DNA of 64,000 bases from JAKOUY01 sp037045185. GTDB lineage: Bacteria; Actinomycetota; Acidimicrobiia; Acidimicrobiales; Ilumatobacteraceae. Under the pieces are notes generated by a model. It was given only the letters and a program-made list of their open reading frames with translations. It made no database searches and was not told the DNA's origin. The DNA is taken from positions 124,001 to 188,000 of the forward strand of contig JBAOHQ010000010.1 of NCBI GenBank assembly GCA_037045185.1. The letters run 5' to 3'. Below, piece by piece: positions 38,026 to 48,560 of this stretch; positions within the stretch are counted from its first letter, which is position 1, and every line of letters begins with the position of its first letter. Position numbers and translations under genes: made by a program.

Positions 38026-38675
38026 GATGGTGCCTTTCGGGTGTGTTGGGAATTGCGAGTGGTGAACAGCAGCGACAGGTAGCGGCGAAGGTGGTCGATG
38101 CTCTCGAGGACCATGGTCGGGTCGTCGGCGGCCTTCGCCAGCACGAATGCTCCCTGCAGCACAGCCTGAGTGTGGCGAGCCAACCCGGACGGGTCGATGC
38201 CGCCATTCGACGCATCGTCGAGGGCCTCGGCGAGATCGGCCTCCAGCGTGGCCGCGTGACCGAAGATGCTGGCTGCGCAGGCATCACGAATGGCCGGATG
38301 GGTGTCGAAGACCTCCTGGGCCATCGTCCCGGCCACGCAGGTGAACTGGGCCGTGGTCCCGCGAATGAGCGCAGCCCGCAGGTCGAGGTAGGCGAACACT
38401 CGCTCGGCGGCGGTGGCCCGGTCGTGAAAACTCGCGCTGGCGAACAGGTCACCGGTGATGGCCGACCAGTGGTCGGCCGCCGCGACCCCCAGCGCCTCCT
38501 TGGACTCGAAGTGGTGGAAGAACGCACCCTTGGTGACTCCGGCCGCCGCGCAGAGCTCGTCCACGGTGGTGGCCGACCAACCGTTGGCACGAATCAACGC
38601 CAGCGCGGCGTCGAGGATGCGCAACCTGGCCGTCCCACGACCCGAACTCGTCGACATGGACGACTGCGCACTCAC
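38022..38675 (-). CDS. TetR/AcrR family transcriptional regulator
   Basis: A 217-residue repressor. The N-terminal helix-turn-helix is clear: RLRILDAALALIRANGWSAT, VDELCAAAGVTKGAFFHHFE, SKEALGVAAADHW. The ligand-binding part contains CVAGTMAQEVFDTHPAIRDA and a C-terminal dimer helix region. GTG 38675 was chosen because TATGGT lies 6 nt upstream on the minus strand, a leaderless arrangement in which the -10 box overlaps the palindromic operator. Autorepression is therefore likely. It is cotranscribed with the VOC gene and divergent from the penicillin acylase gene. The inducer is unknown. Confidence 0.88.
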   Translation of the reverse strand: MSAQSSMSTSSGRGTARLRILDAALALIRANGWSATTVDELCAAAGVTKGAFFHHFESKEALGVAAADHWSAITGDLFASASFHDRATAAERVFAYLDLRAALIRGTTAQFTCVAGTMAQEVFDTHPAIRDACAASIFGHAATLEADLAEALDDASNGGIDPSGLARHTQAVLQGAFVLAKAADDPTMVLESIDHLRRYLSLLFTTRNSQHTRKAPS

Positions 38676-38682
38676 GCCTCGA

Positions 38683-38704
38683 CCATACCAACCAGTTGGT
38701 ATGG
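38683..38704. promoter_or_regulatory. Palindromic TetR operator
   Basis: A perfect 10-bp inverted repeat, CCATACCAAC and GTTGGTATGG, separated by CA. It covers the tetR -10 box (TATGGT, 38682-38687 on the minus strand) and lies 33 nt before the penicillin acylase ATG. It matches the ACCAAC/GTTGGT type of operator seen for TetR proteins, so it may control both genes. Confidence 0.8.
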
Positions 38705-38737
38705 TTGTCAAGGTGGTCCATCGCGCGACGATGAGCC

Positions 38738-41251
38738 ATGCGCCGCCTCTCCCTCGTGGTCACCGTCTCCGTCATCGCCGCCGTGGCAACCGTCAATGTG
38801 GCCAGTCCCACCCAGGCCAGCACCCCTGGCACCGCGGTGGGCACGGGTGGCTATCACGCAACCATCCAGCGCACGACCGACGGCGTGCCACACATTTCCG
38901 GCGCCACCATCGGCGATGCCCTCTTCGGCCAGGGATACGCCAACGCCGAGGATCACGGCTGCACGCTGGCGGACGCGATGCTGACGCCACTCGGCCGGAG
39001 GGCTGCCACCTTCGGTGCCGGCACCGACGACGCCAACGTCACCAGCGACCTGGCCTGGCGCAGCATCGGCCTGGCCGACCTGGCCACCGCTGACTTCGCC
39101 ACCGCCAGCGACGGGGCAAGGACGATGATCACCGCCTACGCCGACGGGTGGAACCGCTACCTCGCCCAGCACGGGACGTTCACCGGGTGGTGCGCCGGGC
39201 AGGACTGGGTTCGCCCGATCACACCGGCCGAGTTGTACGTCTACGGCCGGTGGGTCGCCCTGCTGGCCAGCAGCGTGTCCGTGGCCCGGATGATCCCGAC
39301 GGCCGAGCCACCGCCGGCGGCGACACCAGCCGGTGCGCCCGGCACCTCGGCAGACGGCATCACCGACGAGACCCGGTTCGCCGACGCGCTCGCCGGCATC
39401 GCCCCACCGACCGCCAGCAACGCCTGGGCCGTGGGCAAGGAGGCCGTGACAGGCACGTCCGGCGGGATGCTCATCGGCAACCCGCACTTCCCATGGGAGG
39501 GCTCGCTGCGGTTCTGGGAACTGCAGCTGACCGTGCCCGGGACGATGAACATCTACGGGGCGATGCTGATCGGGCTGCCGGGCGTCGGCGTTGGCTTCAC
39601 CGAGGGGTTCGCCTGGAGCCACACCGTGTCGGCGGGTAGCCGCCTCACCGGGTACCTGCTCGACCTCGACCCGGCCGATCCAACCCGCTACCTGGTGGAC
39701 GGTGTCTCGACACCGATGACGTCCACGAACTACTCGGTGGAGGTCCGCCAGCCCGACGGAACCACCACCACGATCACCAAGACGCTGTGGCACAGCGAGT
39801 ACGGGCCGATGCTGAACTTTCCCGGCCTCGGCTGGTCGACCACCAAGGCCCTGTCCTACCGCGACGCCAACCTGAACAACGACGAGTTCGTCGACCAGTA
39901 CCTGGCGATGGACACCGCGACGACCTTCGACCAGTTCGTCGACGCCCATCGCACCCATCAAGGTGTCCCGCTGTTCAACACGATCGCCGTCAGCAGCGAC
40001 GGGCGGGCGTGGTACGCCGACACGTCGGCCACGCCGCGCCTGTCGGCCGCCGCAGAGGCCAAGTACCGCGAGGCGCTGGCGTCCGATCCGATCACCAAGA
40101 TCGCCAAGGCCAACGGCTTCATCCTGCTGAACGGCTCCGACAGCACCTTCCGCTGGGAGGAAGTCGACGGCGCCCGCGACCCAGGCCTGCAGCCGTTCAC
40201 CGAGATGCCGATGGTCGAGCGCAGCGACTACGTGTTCAACGCCAACGACAGCTTCTGGATGCCACACGCCACCCAGATGCTGACCGGCGCCTACTCCATC
40301 CTCCACGGCCAGGAGGGCACCGCCCGATCGCTGCGGACACGGGAGAACGCGTTCGTCCTCCAGGAGGGGGCGGCGGGACCGGCGGGCGCCGACGGCACCT
40401 GGACCGGCGAGGAGTTGCGCGCCGCGGCGATGTACAACCGTGCCGGGTCGGCGCGACTGCTGCGTGCCGACGTTGCTGCTCGCTGCGCTGGCGCCACGGT
40501 GGTTGCGGTTCCGCAGCTCGACGGCGCAGACGGCGCCGTTGCGCTGCCGGCAGAGTCCGTGGACATCGCCCCGGCCTGCGCCGTGCTCACCAACTGGAAC
40601 GGGTTCTTCAACACGGACAGCGTCGGCGCGGTGCTGTGGCACGAGTTCTTCTCGGCGCTCAACCGAGACACCGAGGGTGGGCTCGCCAACGTGTGGGCGG
40701 TCCCCTTCGATCCTGCCGATCCGTTGAACACGCCGTCGGGGTTGAAGCCGGCCGCCGACCCGAACCAGGACACGGTGCTGATCTCGCTGGCGCGAGCCGT
40801 GCAGACGCTCACCAAGGCCGGGCGGGCCGTGGACGTGAAGCTGGGTGACGTGCAGTTCGCCATCCGCGGCACCGAGCAGGGTGGGGAACGCATCGGTCTG
40901 GGAGGCGGGACCGGTCCCGACGGGCTGACCAACGTGATCGACTACGCCAAGCCGGTCAACACCAGCGAGCCCGTGGCCGCGCCTGGGGCCACGTTGGTAC
41001 CCGGATCGGACCTTCGACCCGAGGGCTACCCGATCGACCGCGGCACGAGCTTCCTGTTCAACGTCGACTTCACCTCGGGCACGCCGCAGGCCTACACGAT
41101 CCTCACCTACGGCGAGACGGGTGATCGCACGTCACCGCTGTTCACCGTGCAGACCAAGCGGTTCGCGGCCAAGGACTGGCGCAAGGTGGCCTTCACCGCG
41201 GCGGACATCGCCGCCGATCCGGCGCTGACCACGATCACGGTCGAGGGCTGA
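38738..41251 (+). CDS. Penicillin acylase family Ntn-hydrolase
   Basis: An 837-residue secreted protein. The signal peptide is MRRLSLVVTVSVIAAVATVN with a following SPTQAS site. The alpha chain has RTTDGVPHISGATIGDALFG and GQGYANAEDHGCTLADAM. Self-cleavage should expose Ser227 in ASNAWAVGKEAVTG, the nucleophile of the beta chain, which then has NPHFPWEGSLRFWELQLTVP and GVGVGFTEGFAWSHTVSAG. The family cleaves amides such as acyl-homoserine lactones, penicillins or other N-acyl compounds. The substrate here is open. A TetR operator lies just upstream, so the gene may be induced by the compound it degrades. Confidence 0.9.
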   Translation: MRRLSLVVTVSVIAAVATVNVASPTQASTPGTAVGTGGYHATIQRTTDGVPHISGATIGDALFGQGYANAEDHGCTLADAMLTPLGRRAATFGAGTDDANVTSDLAWRSIGLADLATADFATASDGARTMITAYADGWNRYLAQHGTFTGWCAGQDWVRPITPAELYVYGRWVALLASSVSVARMIPTAEPPPAATPAGAPGTSADGITDETRFADALAGIAPPTASNAWAVGKEAVTGTSGGMLIGNPHFPWEGSLRFWELQLTVPGTMNIYGAMLIGLPGVGVGFTEGFAWSHTVSAGSRLTGYLLDLDPADPTRYLVDGVSTPMTSTNYSVEVRQPDGTTTTITKTLWHSEYGPMLNFPGLGWSTTKALSYRDANLNNDEFVDQYLAMDTATTFDQFVDAHRTHQGVPLFNTIAVSSDGRAWYADTSATPRLSAAAEAKYREALASDPITKIAKANGFILLNGSDSTFRWEEVDGARDPGLQPFTEMPMVERSDYVFNANDSFWMPHATQMLTGAYSILHGQEGTARSLRTRENAFVLQEGAAGPAGADGTWTGEELRAAAMYNRAGSARLLRADVAARCAGATVVAVPQLDGADGAVALPAESVDIAPACAVLTNWNGFFNTDSVGAVLWHEFFSALNRDTEGGLANVWAVPFDPADPLNTPSGLKPAADPNQDTVLISLARAVQTLTKAGRAVDVKLGDVQFAIRGTEQGGERIGLGGGTGPDGLTNVIDYAKPVNTSEPVAAPGATLVPGSDLRPEGYPIDRGTSFLFNVDFTSGTPQAYTILTYGETGDRTSPLFTVQTKRFAAKDWRKVAFTAADIAADPALTTITVEG

Positions 41252-41839
41252 TCAGCCTCGCCCCGGCCGGCGTTCACATCCGATGATGTGATCGTCGACG
41301 AGGCCCATCGACTGCATGAACGCGTACATCGTGGTGGGCCCGACGAAGGTCCAGCCGCGCCGTTTGAGGTCCTTGCTCATCGCCACCGACTCGGCGCTGG
41401 CGGCCGGCAGGTGGCCGGCGGCGTCGAGCCCCGCCGAGCGCGTGCTGCGGTACTGCGACACGTAGGCATGCACCGAGCCGAACTCGGCGATCATCTCCAG
41501 CGCCCGCCCGGCGTTGTTGACGGCCGAGGTGATCTTGCCGCGATGGCGGACGATGCCCGCGTCACCGAGCAGGCGTTGCACGTCCGCCTCGCCGAAGCCG
41601 GCCACGGTAGCGACATCGAATCCGGCGAAGGCCCGGCGGAAGTTGTCGCGCTTGCGCAGGATGGTCAGCCACGACAACCCGGACTGGAAGCCCTCCAGGC
41701 ACAGCTTCTCGAACAGGCGGTTGTCGGCAGTCCACGGGTGGCCCCACTCGTCGTCGTGGTAGGCGACGTACAGCGGGTCGTCGCCGCACCACCAGCAGCG
41801 CACGACACCGTCAGGTCCGGTTCGCAGTCGATCGGTCAC
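41252..41839 (-). CDS. tag: DNA-3-methyladenine glycosylase I
   Basis: A 195-residue Tag-family enzyme that removes 3-methyladenine from alkylated DNA. It has RCWWCGDDPLYVAYHDDEWG, then GFQSGLSWLTILRKRDNFRR, DAGIVRHRGKITSAVNNAG and the C-terminal RGWTFVGPTTMYAFMQSMGL with DDHIIGC. The N-terminal CWWC, late His and late Cys match the structural zinc site of Tag. GTG 41839 was chosen because upstream residues are unlike the family. It converges directly on the penicillin acylase gene, and the two stop codons abut. Confidence 0.93.
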   Translation of the reverse strand: MTDRLRTGPDGVVRCWWCGDDPLYVAYHDDEWGHPWTADNRLFEKLCLEGFQSGLSWLTILRKRDNFRRAFAGFDVATVAGFGEADVQRLLGDAGIVRHRGKITSAVNNAGRALEMIAEFGSVHAYVSQYRSTRSAGLDAAGHLPAASAESVAMSKDLKRRGWTFVGPTTMYAFMQSMGLVDDHIIGCERRPGRG

Positions 41840-41912
41840 CGTCCCAGCCTGGCACGGCACCGACGGGTATCAGGCGGGGCGAAGCCGAGTCTCTGCCCGG
41901 AACCGGATGGGT

Positions 41913-41975
41913 TAGCGTCACGTACAGATCGTGCGGGGCGCCGAAACGCCCCTCGGGCAACGACGGAAGGTGACC
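41913..41975 (+). promoter_or_regulatory. Promoter and leader hairpin of the SPFH operon
   Basis: A TAGCGT -10 box (41913-41918) is followed by a leader with a perfect 6-bp hairpin, GGGGCG/CGCCCC (41935-41940 and 41947-41952). A Shine-Dalgarno site GGAAGG (41965-41970) lies 5 nt before the GTG at 41976. Unlike many genes here, this one has a clear leader. Confidence 0.5.
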
Positions 41976-43154
41976 GTGGGACTGATCAACAAGCTGCGCA
42001 ACGAGCTCGTCGACATCATCGAGTGGATCGACGACTCGCGCACCACGCTGGCCTGGCGCTTCCCGCGCTATCAGAACGAGATCAAGAACGGCGCCCAGCT
42101 CATCGTCCGTGAAGGGCAGATGGCGGTGTTCGTGTACCGCGGCCAGCTTGCCGACACCTTCGTGCCCGGCCACTACGAGCTCACCACCGAGAACCTCCCG
42201 CTGCTGTCCACCCTGCAGGGCTGGAAGTACGGCTTCGACAGCCCGTTCCGCAGCGAGGTGTACTTCATCAACACCCGGCCGGTGACGAGCCTGCGGTGGG
42301 GCACCCCCACCCCGGTGACCGTGCGTGACCCGGACTTCAAGATGGTCCAGGTGCGGGCCAACGGCCTGTGCGTGGTGAAGATCAAGGACGTCGAGATCTT
42401 CCTGCGCGAGGTCATCGGCACCGACAGCCAGGTGGACGCCGAGGAGATCGCCGAACTGCTGCGCCGGGTGATCGCCCTGGCCTTCAATGACATGGTCATG
42501 GCCAGTGGGCTGGGGGCCATCGACCTCCAGGGCCGCCAGGTGGAGCTGTCCGCCAAGTTCCGCGACTTCGTCGCCGAACGGGTGGACGACGAGTACGGCC
42601 TGGAGATCCCGGAGATCACCATGACGATCTCGCTGCCCGACGAGATCACCCAGGCGATGACCCGTGGCGTGGCCAAGGGAGTGGAGGAGGCCGGCTACCT
42701 GGACAACGTCGGCCCGATGGACCGCTTGGCGCAGTCCCGTGCCGCCGACGCGATGCTGGCCGCCGCCAGCAACCCGGGCGGCTCGGCCATGGGCGACATG
42801 ATGCAGATGGGCATGGGCATGGCGATGGCTTCGCAGATGGCCCAAACCATGGGCGCCGGGCTGGGTGGCGCACCCGCCGCCGCGCCCGCCGCGGCCGCCC
42901 CGCCCCCGCTGCCCGGCCAGGTGATGTACCACGTGGACATGGGCGGACAACCCGGCGGGCCCTACAGCGTCGATCAGATCCGCGCCGGCGTGCAGGCCGG
43001 GCAGGTCACGCCCGCCACGCTGGTGTGGACCACCGGCATGGCTGCGTGGGCGGCCGCCAACACCGTCCCGGCCCTCGCCGCGCTGTTCGCTGCCCCGCCA
43101 CCGCTCCCGCCGAACGCGGCGACGCCCCCACCCATGCCCGGCGCCCCCGGCTGA
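41976..43154 (+). CDS. SPFH-domain protein with C-terminal GYF_2 domain (YdjI-like)
   Basis: A 392-residue cytoplasmic or membrane-associated protein. The first 280 residues are an SPFH/virion-core-like domain: VDIIEWIDDSRTTLAWRFPR, NGAQLIVREGQMAVFVYRGQ, GHYELTTENLPLLSTLQGWK and LEIPEITMTISLPDEITQAM. A Gly/Met and Ala/Pro-rich linker follows. The last 70 residues hold a GYF_2 domain (PGGPYSVDQIRAGVQAGQVT...LVWTTGMAAW), which binds proline-rich peptides. The next gene starts with a long polyproline stretch, a plausible partner. The Bacillus relative YdjI works with YdjG and YdjH in a PspA-related envelope-stress complex. The start is fixed by GGAAGG upstream. Confidence 0.88.
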   Translation: MGLINKLRNELVDIIEWIDDSRTTLAWRFPRYQNEIKNGAQLIVREGQMAVFVYRGQLADTFVPGHYELTTENLPLLSTLQGWKYGFDSPFRSEVYFINTRPVTSLRWGTPTPVTVRDPDFKMVQVRANGLCVVKIKDVEIFLREVIGTDSQVDAEEIAELLRRVIALAFNDMVMASGLGAIDLQGRQVELSAKFRDFVAERVDDEYGLEIPEITMTISLPDEITQAMTRGVAKGVEEAGYLDNVGPMDRLAQSRAADAMLAAASNPGGSAMGDMMQMGMGMAMASQMAQTMGAGLGGAPAAAPAAAAPPPLPGQVMYHVDMGGQPGGPYSVDQIRAGVQAGQVTPATLVWTTGMAAWAAANTVPALAALFAAPPPLPPNAATPPPMPGAPG

Positions 43155-43155
43155 C

Positions 43156-44450
43156 ATGGACACGCCTCCGCCCATCCCCGGCCCCCCGCCGCCGCCCGTT
43201 CCCGGGCCGCCGCCCGTTCCGCCGCCGCCTCCCGTGTCCGGGCCGCCGCCGGTTCCGCCGCCTCCTACCGATCGACCGGCGCCGCCGCCTCCGCCGCCCG
43301 GCGCAGCGACCGCCCCGGCCCCCACGTCCCCACCACCCAACTCGGCGCGAGCCTTCCTGCACAGCACCGAACAGACCCGCACCTACCCGTGCCAGGCGTG
43401 CGGCGGCGAACTGGCCTTCGACATTGCCTCCCAGAAGCTGAGATGCCAAGCGTGCGGCAACCTCCACGACCTGGCCGGCTCGGCCCAGCCGGTCCAGGAG
43501 CGTGACGTCCGCGCCACGCTCGCCAGTGGCCTGGCCGGGCGGGTGGCCTCCCAGGCTCAGGAGAAAGAGATCGTCTGCCAGAGCTGCGGCGGCCACACCA
43601 CCTTCACCGGCAGCCTCACCGCCGACCGCTGCCCGTACTGCGCGACGCCCATCCAGCGCGACGACGTGCACAACGCCCCGGAGCGCCTCCCGGTGGACGC
43701 CGTGGTGCCGTTCCAGGTGGACGCCAAGCAGGCCAAGACGCTGATCGAGTCGTGGATCAACAGCCGCTGGTTCGCCCCCAGCGAGTTCAAGACCTACAAC
43801 CGCACGGGCTCGTTCTCCAGCGTGTACATGGCCTACTTCACCTACGACGCCGAGACCGACACCGAGTACACCGGCGAGCGCGGCGTCAACCGCCAGGTCC
43901 AGGTGGGCAGCGGCGACGACACCCGCTGGGAGACACGCACCGACTGGTATCACGTGTCCGGCGACGTGCACAACAGCTTCGACGACATCACCGTGTTCGC
44001 CAACGACGACTTCGACGCCAAGCGGATCGCCAAGCTCGAACCGTGGCCCACCAAGGAGGCCAAGCCGTACTCACCGGAGTTCGTGGCCGGACACCTGTGC
44101 CGCACCTACGACCGTGGCATGGACGAGTGCCTGTCGGACGCTCGAGAGGACGATGGAGTCCGAGATCACCACCACGGTGCGCCGGGACATCGGCGGGGAT
44201 CAGCGAGCGCGTCCACCAGGTCCGCACCGACTGGCGGACGCTGACCTACAAGCACATCCTCCTGCCCATCTGGCTGCTCACCGTGATCTACCAGGAGCGC
44301 CCGTTCCAGGTGTTCATCAACGGTGTCACTGGTGAGGTCCAGGGCCAGCGGCCGTTCAGCCGGGTCAAGCTGGCACTGGCCATCGCCGCCGGTGTGGTCC
44401 TGCTCATCCTGATCCTCGTGCTGGTGATGGCGATGAAGAAGAAACGATGA
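43156..44450 (+). CDS. Zinc-ribbon membrane protein, YdjG-like (frameshifts near 44143 and 44200)
   Basis: About 430 residues. The N-terminal 55 residues are extremely proline-rich. Two zinc ribbons follow: YPCQACGGELAF...LRCQACGNLHDL and IVCQSCGGHTTF...DRCPYCATPI. A middle domain holds FQVDAKQAKTLIESWINSRW, YMAYFTYDAETDTEYTGERG and TRTDWYHVSGDVHNSFDDI. The C-terminus is a membrane span (LALAIAAGVVLLILILVLVM) plus MKKKR. Two breaks occur in the TxxxR region, at about 44143 (GCTCGAGAG) and 44196-44204. A restored CG at each gives DARERTMESEITTTVRRDIG and QRERVHQVRTDW. It starts one base after the SPFH gene, and its polyproline N-terminus is a likely ligand of the GYF_2 domain. Confidence 0.85.
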
Positions 44451-44929
44451 TCTGGGTCGTTCTGGTGGTCCTGGTGGCTGTTGCCGCGGCGGCCGCCGGG
44501 GTGGGCGCGCTGGCGGTCTCTGCCCGGCGGAAGTACGCCGCGGCCAACCAAATCGTGCCCGGCTCACCCTCGGCCGCCCCAGCCGAGTGGGCCGGGGCGC
44601 ACAGCCCGCAAGCCAAGCTGCACCGCCGCCTTGTTGCCGCCACGGCAGCCGCCAGGGCGGCGAACTCCTCGGCCACGGCGCTGGCGACGGTGCAGGCCAC
44701 GGCGCTGGCCATCGACGACCGGCTGATCGCCGCCGCCGCGTTGCCCGCCGCACACCGGGACTCGGCCGTCGCGCAGGTGGCGCCCTTCGTCGCGCGGTTG
44801 GAGGCCACGGTCGCCGAACTGGGCTCGATCACGGCCGGCGCGGACTCGGTGGACGCCCGCCTGACCGAGACCCAGCGGTGCATCACCGCCCTCCAAGAGT
44901 CCCACCGCGAGCTCGACGCCCTCCCCTGA
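44447..44929 (+). CDS. Membrane-anchored helical protein (YdjH-position)
   Basis: A 160-residue protein with an N-terminal span (MIWVVLVVLVAVAAAAAGVG) and a cytoplasmic part that is mostly Ala-rich helix (RRLVAATAAARAANSSATAL, ALAIDDRLIAAAALPAAHRD). It ends in a likely coiled coil, TRLTETQRCITALQESHREL in the same spirit. I do not recognise a domain by sequence. Position and topology match YdjH, the third member of the Bacillus YdjGHI set. The ATG overlaps the previous stop (ATGA), so the three genes form one operon. Confidence 0.7.
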   Translation: MIWVVLVVLVAVAAAAAGVGALAVSARRKYAAANQIVPGSPSAAPAEWAGAHSPQAKLHRRLVAATAAARAANSSATALATVQATALAIDDRLIAAAALPAAHRDSAVAQVAPFVARLEATVAELGSITAGADSVDARLTETQRCITALQESHRELDALP

Positions 44930-44938
44930 CCCCCCACC

Positions 44939-44988
44939 GCTTTCATGAGGATGATTGGCGAAACCACCGCAACAATCCTCATGAAAGC
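44939..44988. terminator. Long AT-containing hairpin after the SPFH operon
   Basis: A perfect 14-bp stem, GCTTTCATGAGGAT (44939-44952) and its complement (44975-44988). It is extended across a 2-nt internal loop by TTG/CAA. It starts 10 nt after the operon's last stop and is followed by a GC-rich stretch, without a U-run. It may be a terminator or a dispersed palindromic element. Confidence 0.6.
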
Positions 44989-45014
44989 TCGGGGCGAGCG
45001 GCCAGAATGCTGCG

Positions 45015-46748
45015 ATGACCGACACATCTCGTGATCCGATGGCCGCGGCGATGGCCGATCTGGCGGCCACGGCGTTCACCATGTCCACCATTGAGGTCCG
45101 CGGGGTGCCGATGCGGGTCTTCGACGCCGCGCCGGCCAACGTCCGCCAGCTGTTCGGCCTGTCGGCAGGGCACGGCGGCAAGGACTACCTGGTGTACGAG
45201 GACGAGCGGCTCACCTACGCCGAGGTCCATGCGATGGTCCGCTCGCTGGCCGGGGTACTGCACGACACCTACGGCGTGCGCCGCGGCGACCGCGTCGCGG
45301 TGGCGATGCGCAACTATCCGGAGTGGGTGATCAGCTACTGGGCGATCATCAGCCTGGGCGCGGCCTGCGTGGGGCTGAACGCCTGGTGGACCGCGGCCGA
45401 GATGGAGTACGGCCTGTCCGACTCACGGCCACGCGTGGTGATCGTCGACGGCGAGCGCCTGGCGCGACTCGCCCCCATCCTCGAGGGGCTGCGCGCCGGG
45501 GGGCCGATGTCGGTCATCGCCGCCCGCGCCGATGGCGAGGCGTTGCCCGACGACACCGTTCGCTGGACCGACGTGGTGACCATCGACGGTGCCCCGGCGA
45601 CGCTGCCCGACGCCGAGATCGACCCCGACGACGACGCCTGCATCTTCTACACGTCGGGCACCACCGGGTTCCCCAAGGGCGCCCAGCTCACCCACCGCGG
45701 CTGCGTGACGAACCTGATGAACATCGCCTTCATGGCCGCGGCGGCGCAGGCGGCCGATGCTGCGGTGGCAGCGACCGCCGGAGGGCCCAGCCCGGCGCCA
45801 GCGCCGGGCGCCCCGGCGTTCATGGCCGCCACCCCGCTGTTCCACGTCACCGCCAACAACTGCGTGCTGTACCCGGCGACGCTGGTGGGCGGCAAGCTCG
45901 TGTTGATGCACCGCTGGGACGTCGCTCGGGCGATCGAGCTCATCGAACGGGAGCGGATCACCAACTTCGCCGGTGTCCCGTCGATGGGCCGCGAGCTGAT
46001 CACTCACCCGAACTGGGCCACCAGCGACACGTCGTCGATCGTCGGGCTGTCGGGCGGTGGCGCGCCCGTTCCCCCCGACCAGGTGGACAAGATCGCCGAC
46101 AAGGTCAACGACCGGGCGCCCACCACCGGCTACGGCCTCACCGAGACCACCGGAATCGTCACCGCGAACTACGGCGGCAGCTACCGGCGTAAGCCGGCGT
46201 CGTGCGGCCCGGTGGTGCCGACGCTCGACGCCAAGCTGGTGGACGAGGCCGGCAACGACCTGGCCCCCTCCCCCGACGTCACGGGCGAGTTGTGCGTGCG
46301 AGGGTCGATCGTGATCAAGGGGTACCTCAACCGCCCGGAGGACACCGCGGCGGCGATCCGCGACGGATGGTTCCGTACCGGTGACATCGCTCGCATCGAC
46401 GCCGACGGGTTCGTCTACATCGTCGACCGAGCCAAGGACATGGTGCTGCGCGGTGGCGAGAACGTGTACGGCAGCGAGGTGGAAGCGGCCATCTACCAGC
46501 ACGACGCGGTGGCCGAGGCGGCAGTCTTCGGTGTCCCCGACGAACGCTTGGGCGAGGCCGTCGCCGTCGCCGTCGTGCCCCAGCACGGGCGGGCGGTGAC
46601 GGCCGCGGAACTGGTGGAGTTCCTTGCGCCGAGGCTGGCCAAGCACAAGATCCCCGAGCACATCTACATCCTCGACGAGCCCCTGCCGCGCAACGCCAGC
46701 GGCAAGTTCCTCAAGCGCGAGCTGCGCAAGCAGCTCACCGGCTACTGA
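45015..46748 (+). CDS. Acyl-CoA synthetase (FadD-like)
   Basis: A 577-residue adenylate-forming ligase. Motifs: FYTSGTTGFPKGAQLTHRG (ATP-binding A3), TPLFHVTANN, GYGLTETTGIVTANYG, GWFRTGDIARIDADGFVYI, KDMVLRGGENVYGSEVE, and a terminal PRNASGKFLKRELRKQL with the catalytic lysine. It would activate medium or long fatty acids, or related acids, with ATP and CoA. It starts 26 nt after the hairpin that ends the SPFH operon. AGAATG-type sequence lies upstream of the ATG but no clear Shine-Dalgarno site. It is convergent with the mutase gene. Confidence 0.93.
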   Translation: MTDTSRDPMAAAMADLAATAFTMSTIEVRGVPMRVFDAAPANVRQLFGLSAGHGGKDYLVYEDERLTYAEVHAMVRSLAGVLHDTYGVRRGDRVAVAMRNYPEWVISYWAIISLGAACVGLNAWWTAAEMEYGLSDSRPRVVIVDGERLARLAPILEGLRAGGPMSVIAARADGEALPDDTVRWTDVVTIDGAPATLPDAEIDPDDDACIFYTSGTTGFPKGAQLTHRGCVTNLMNIAFMAAAAQAADAAVAATAGGPSPAPAPGAPAFMAATPLFHVTANNCVLYPATLVGGKLVLMHRWDVARAIELIERERITNFAGVPSMGRELITHPNWATSDTSSIVGLSGGGAPVPPDQVDKIADKVNDRAPTTGYGLTETTGIVTANYGGSYRRKPASCGPVVPTLDAKLVDEAGNDLAPSPDVTGELCVRGSIVIKGYLNRPEDTAAAIRDGWFRTGDIARIDADGFVYIVDRAKDMVLRGGENVYGSEVEAAIYQHDAVAEAAVFGVPDERLGEAVAVAVVPQHGRAVTAAELVEFLAPRLAKHKIPEHIYILDEPLPRNASGKFLKRELRKQLTGY

Positions 46749-46813
46749 GCTGCCGGTGGCTTGGCCGACACCCGGCGAACACCAGCGAACACCGGCGCCG
46801 GCCCGAACGATGA

Positions 46814-48391
<1,578 letters not shown>

Positions 48392-48398
48392 CACGGGC

Positions 48399-48404
48399 AT
48401 CGTA
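48399..48404 (-). promoter_or_regulatory. Leaderless -10 box (TACGAT) of the mutase gene
   Basis: On the minus strand TACGAT is followed by 7 nt and the ATG at 48391. It overlaps an in-frame ATG at 48400, which argues against that upstream start. Confidence 0.45.
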
Positions 48405-48560
48405 CGGCGCGACCGGCCACCCGCCCGCATGCACGGGTATCGGGCGCGAGCCACGGCGAGGTACCCCCGGCGCTGCGAAATAGGTCAAACACCCGATGTG
48501 CCCCGCTACCTCAGGCAGGCACCGTGACGGATGTCGAATTGCGATCCAGGAGCAGCCGTC

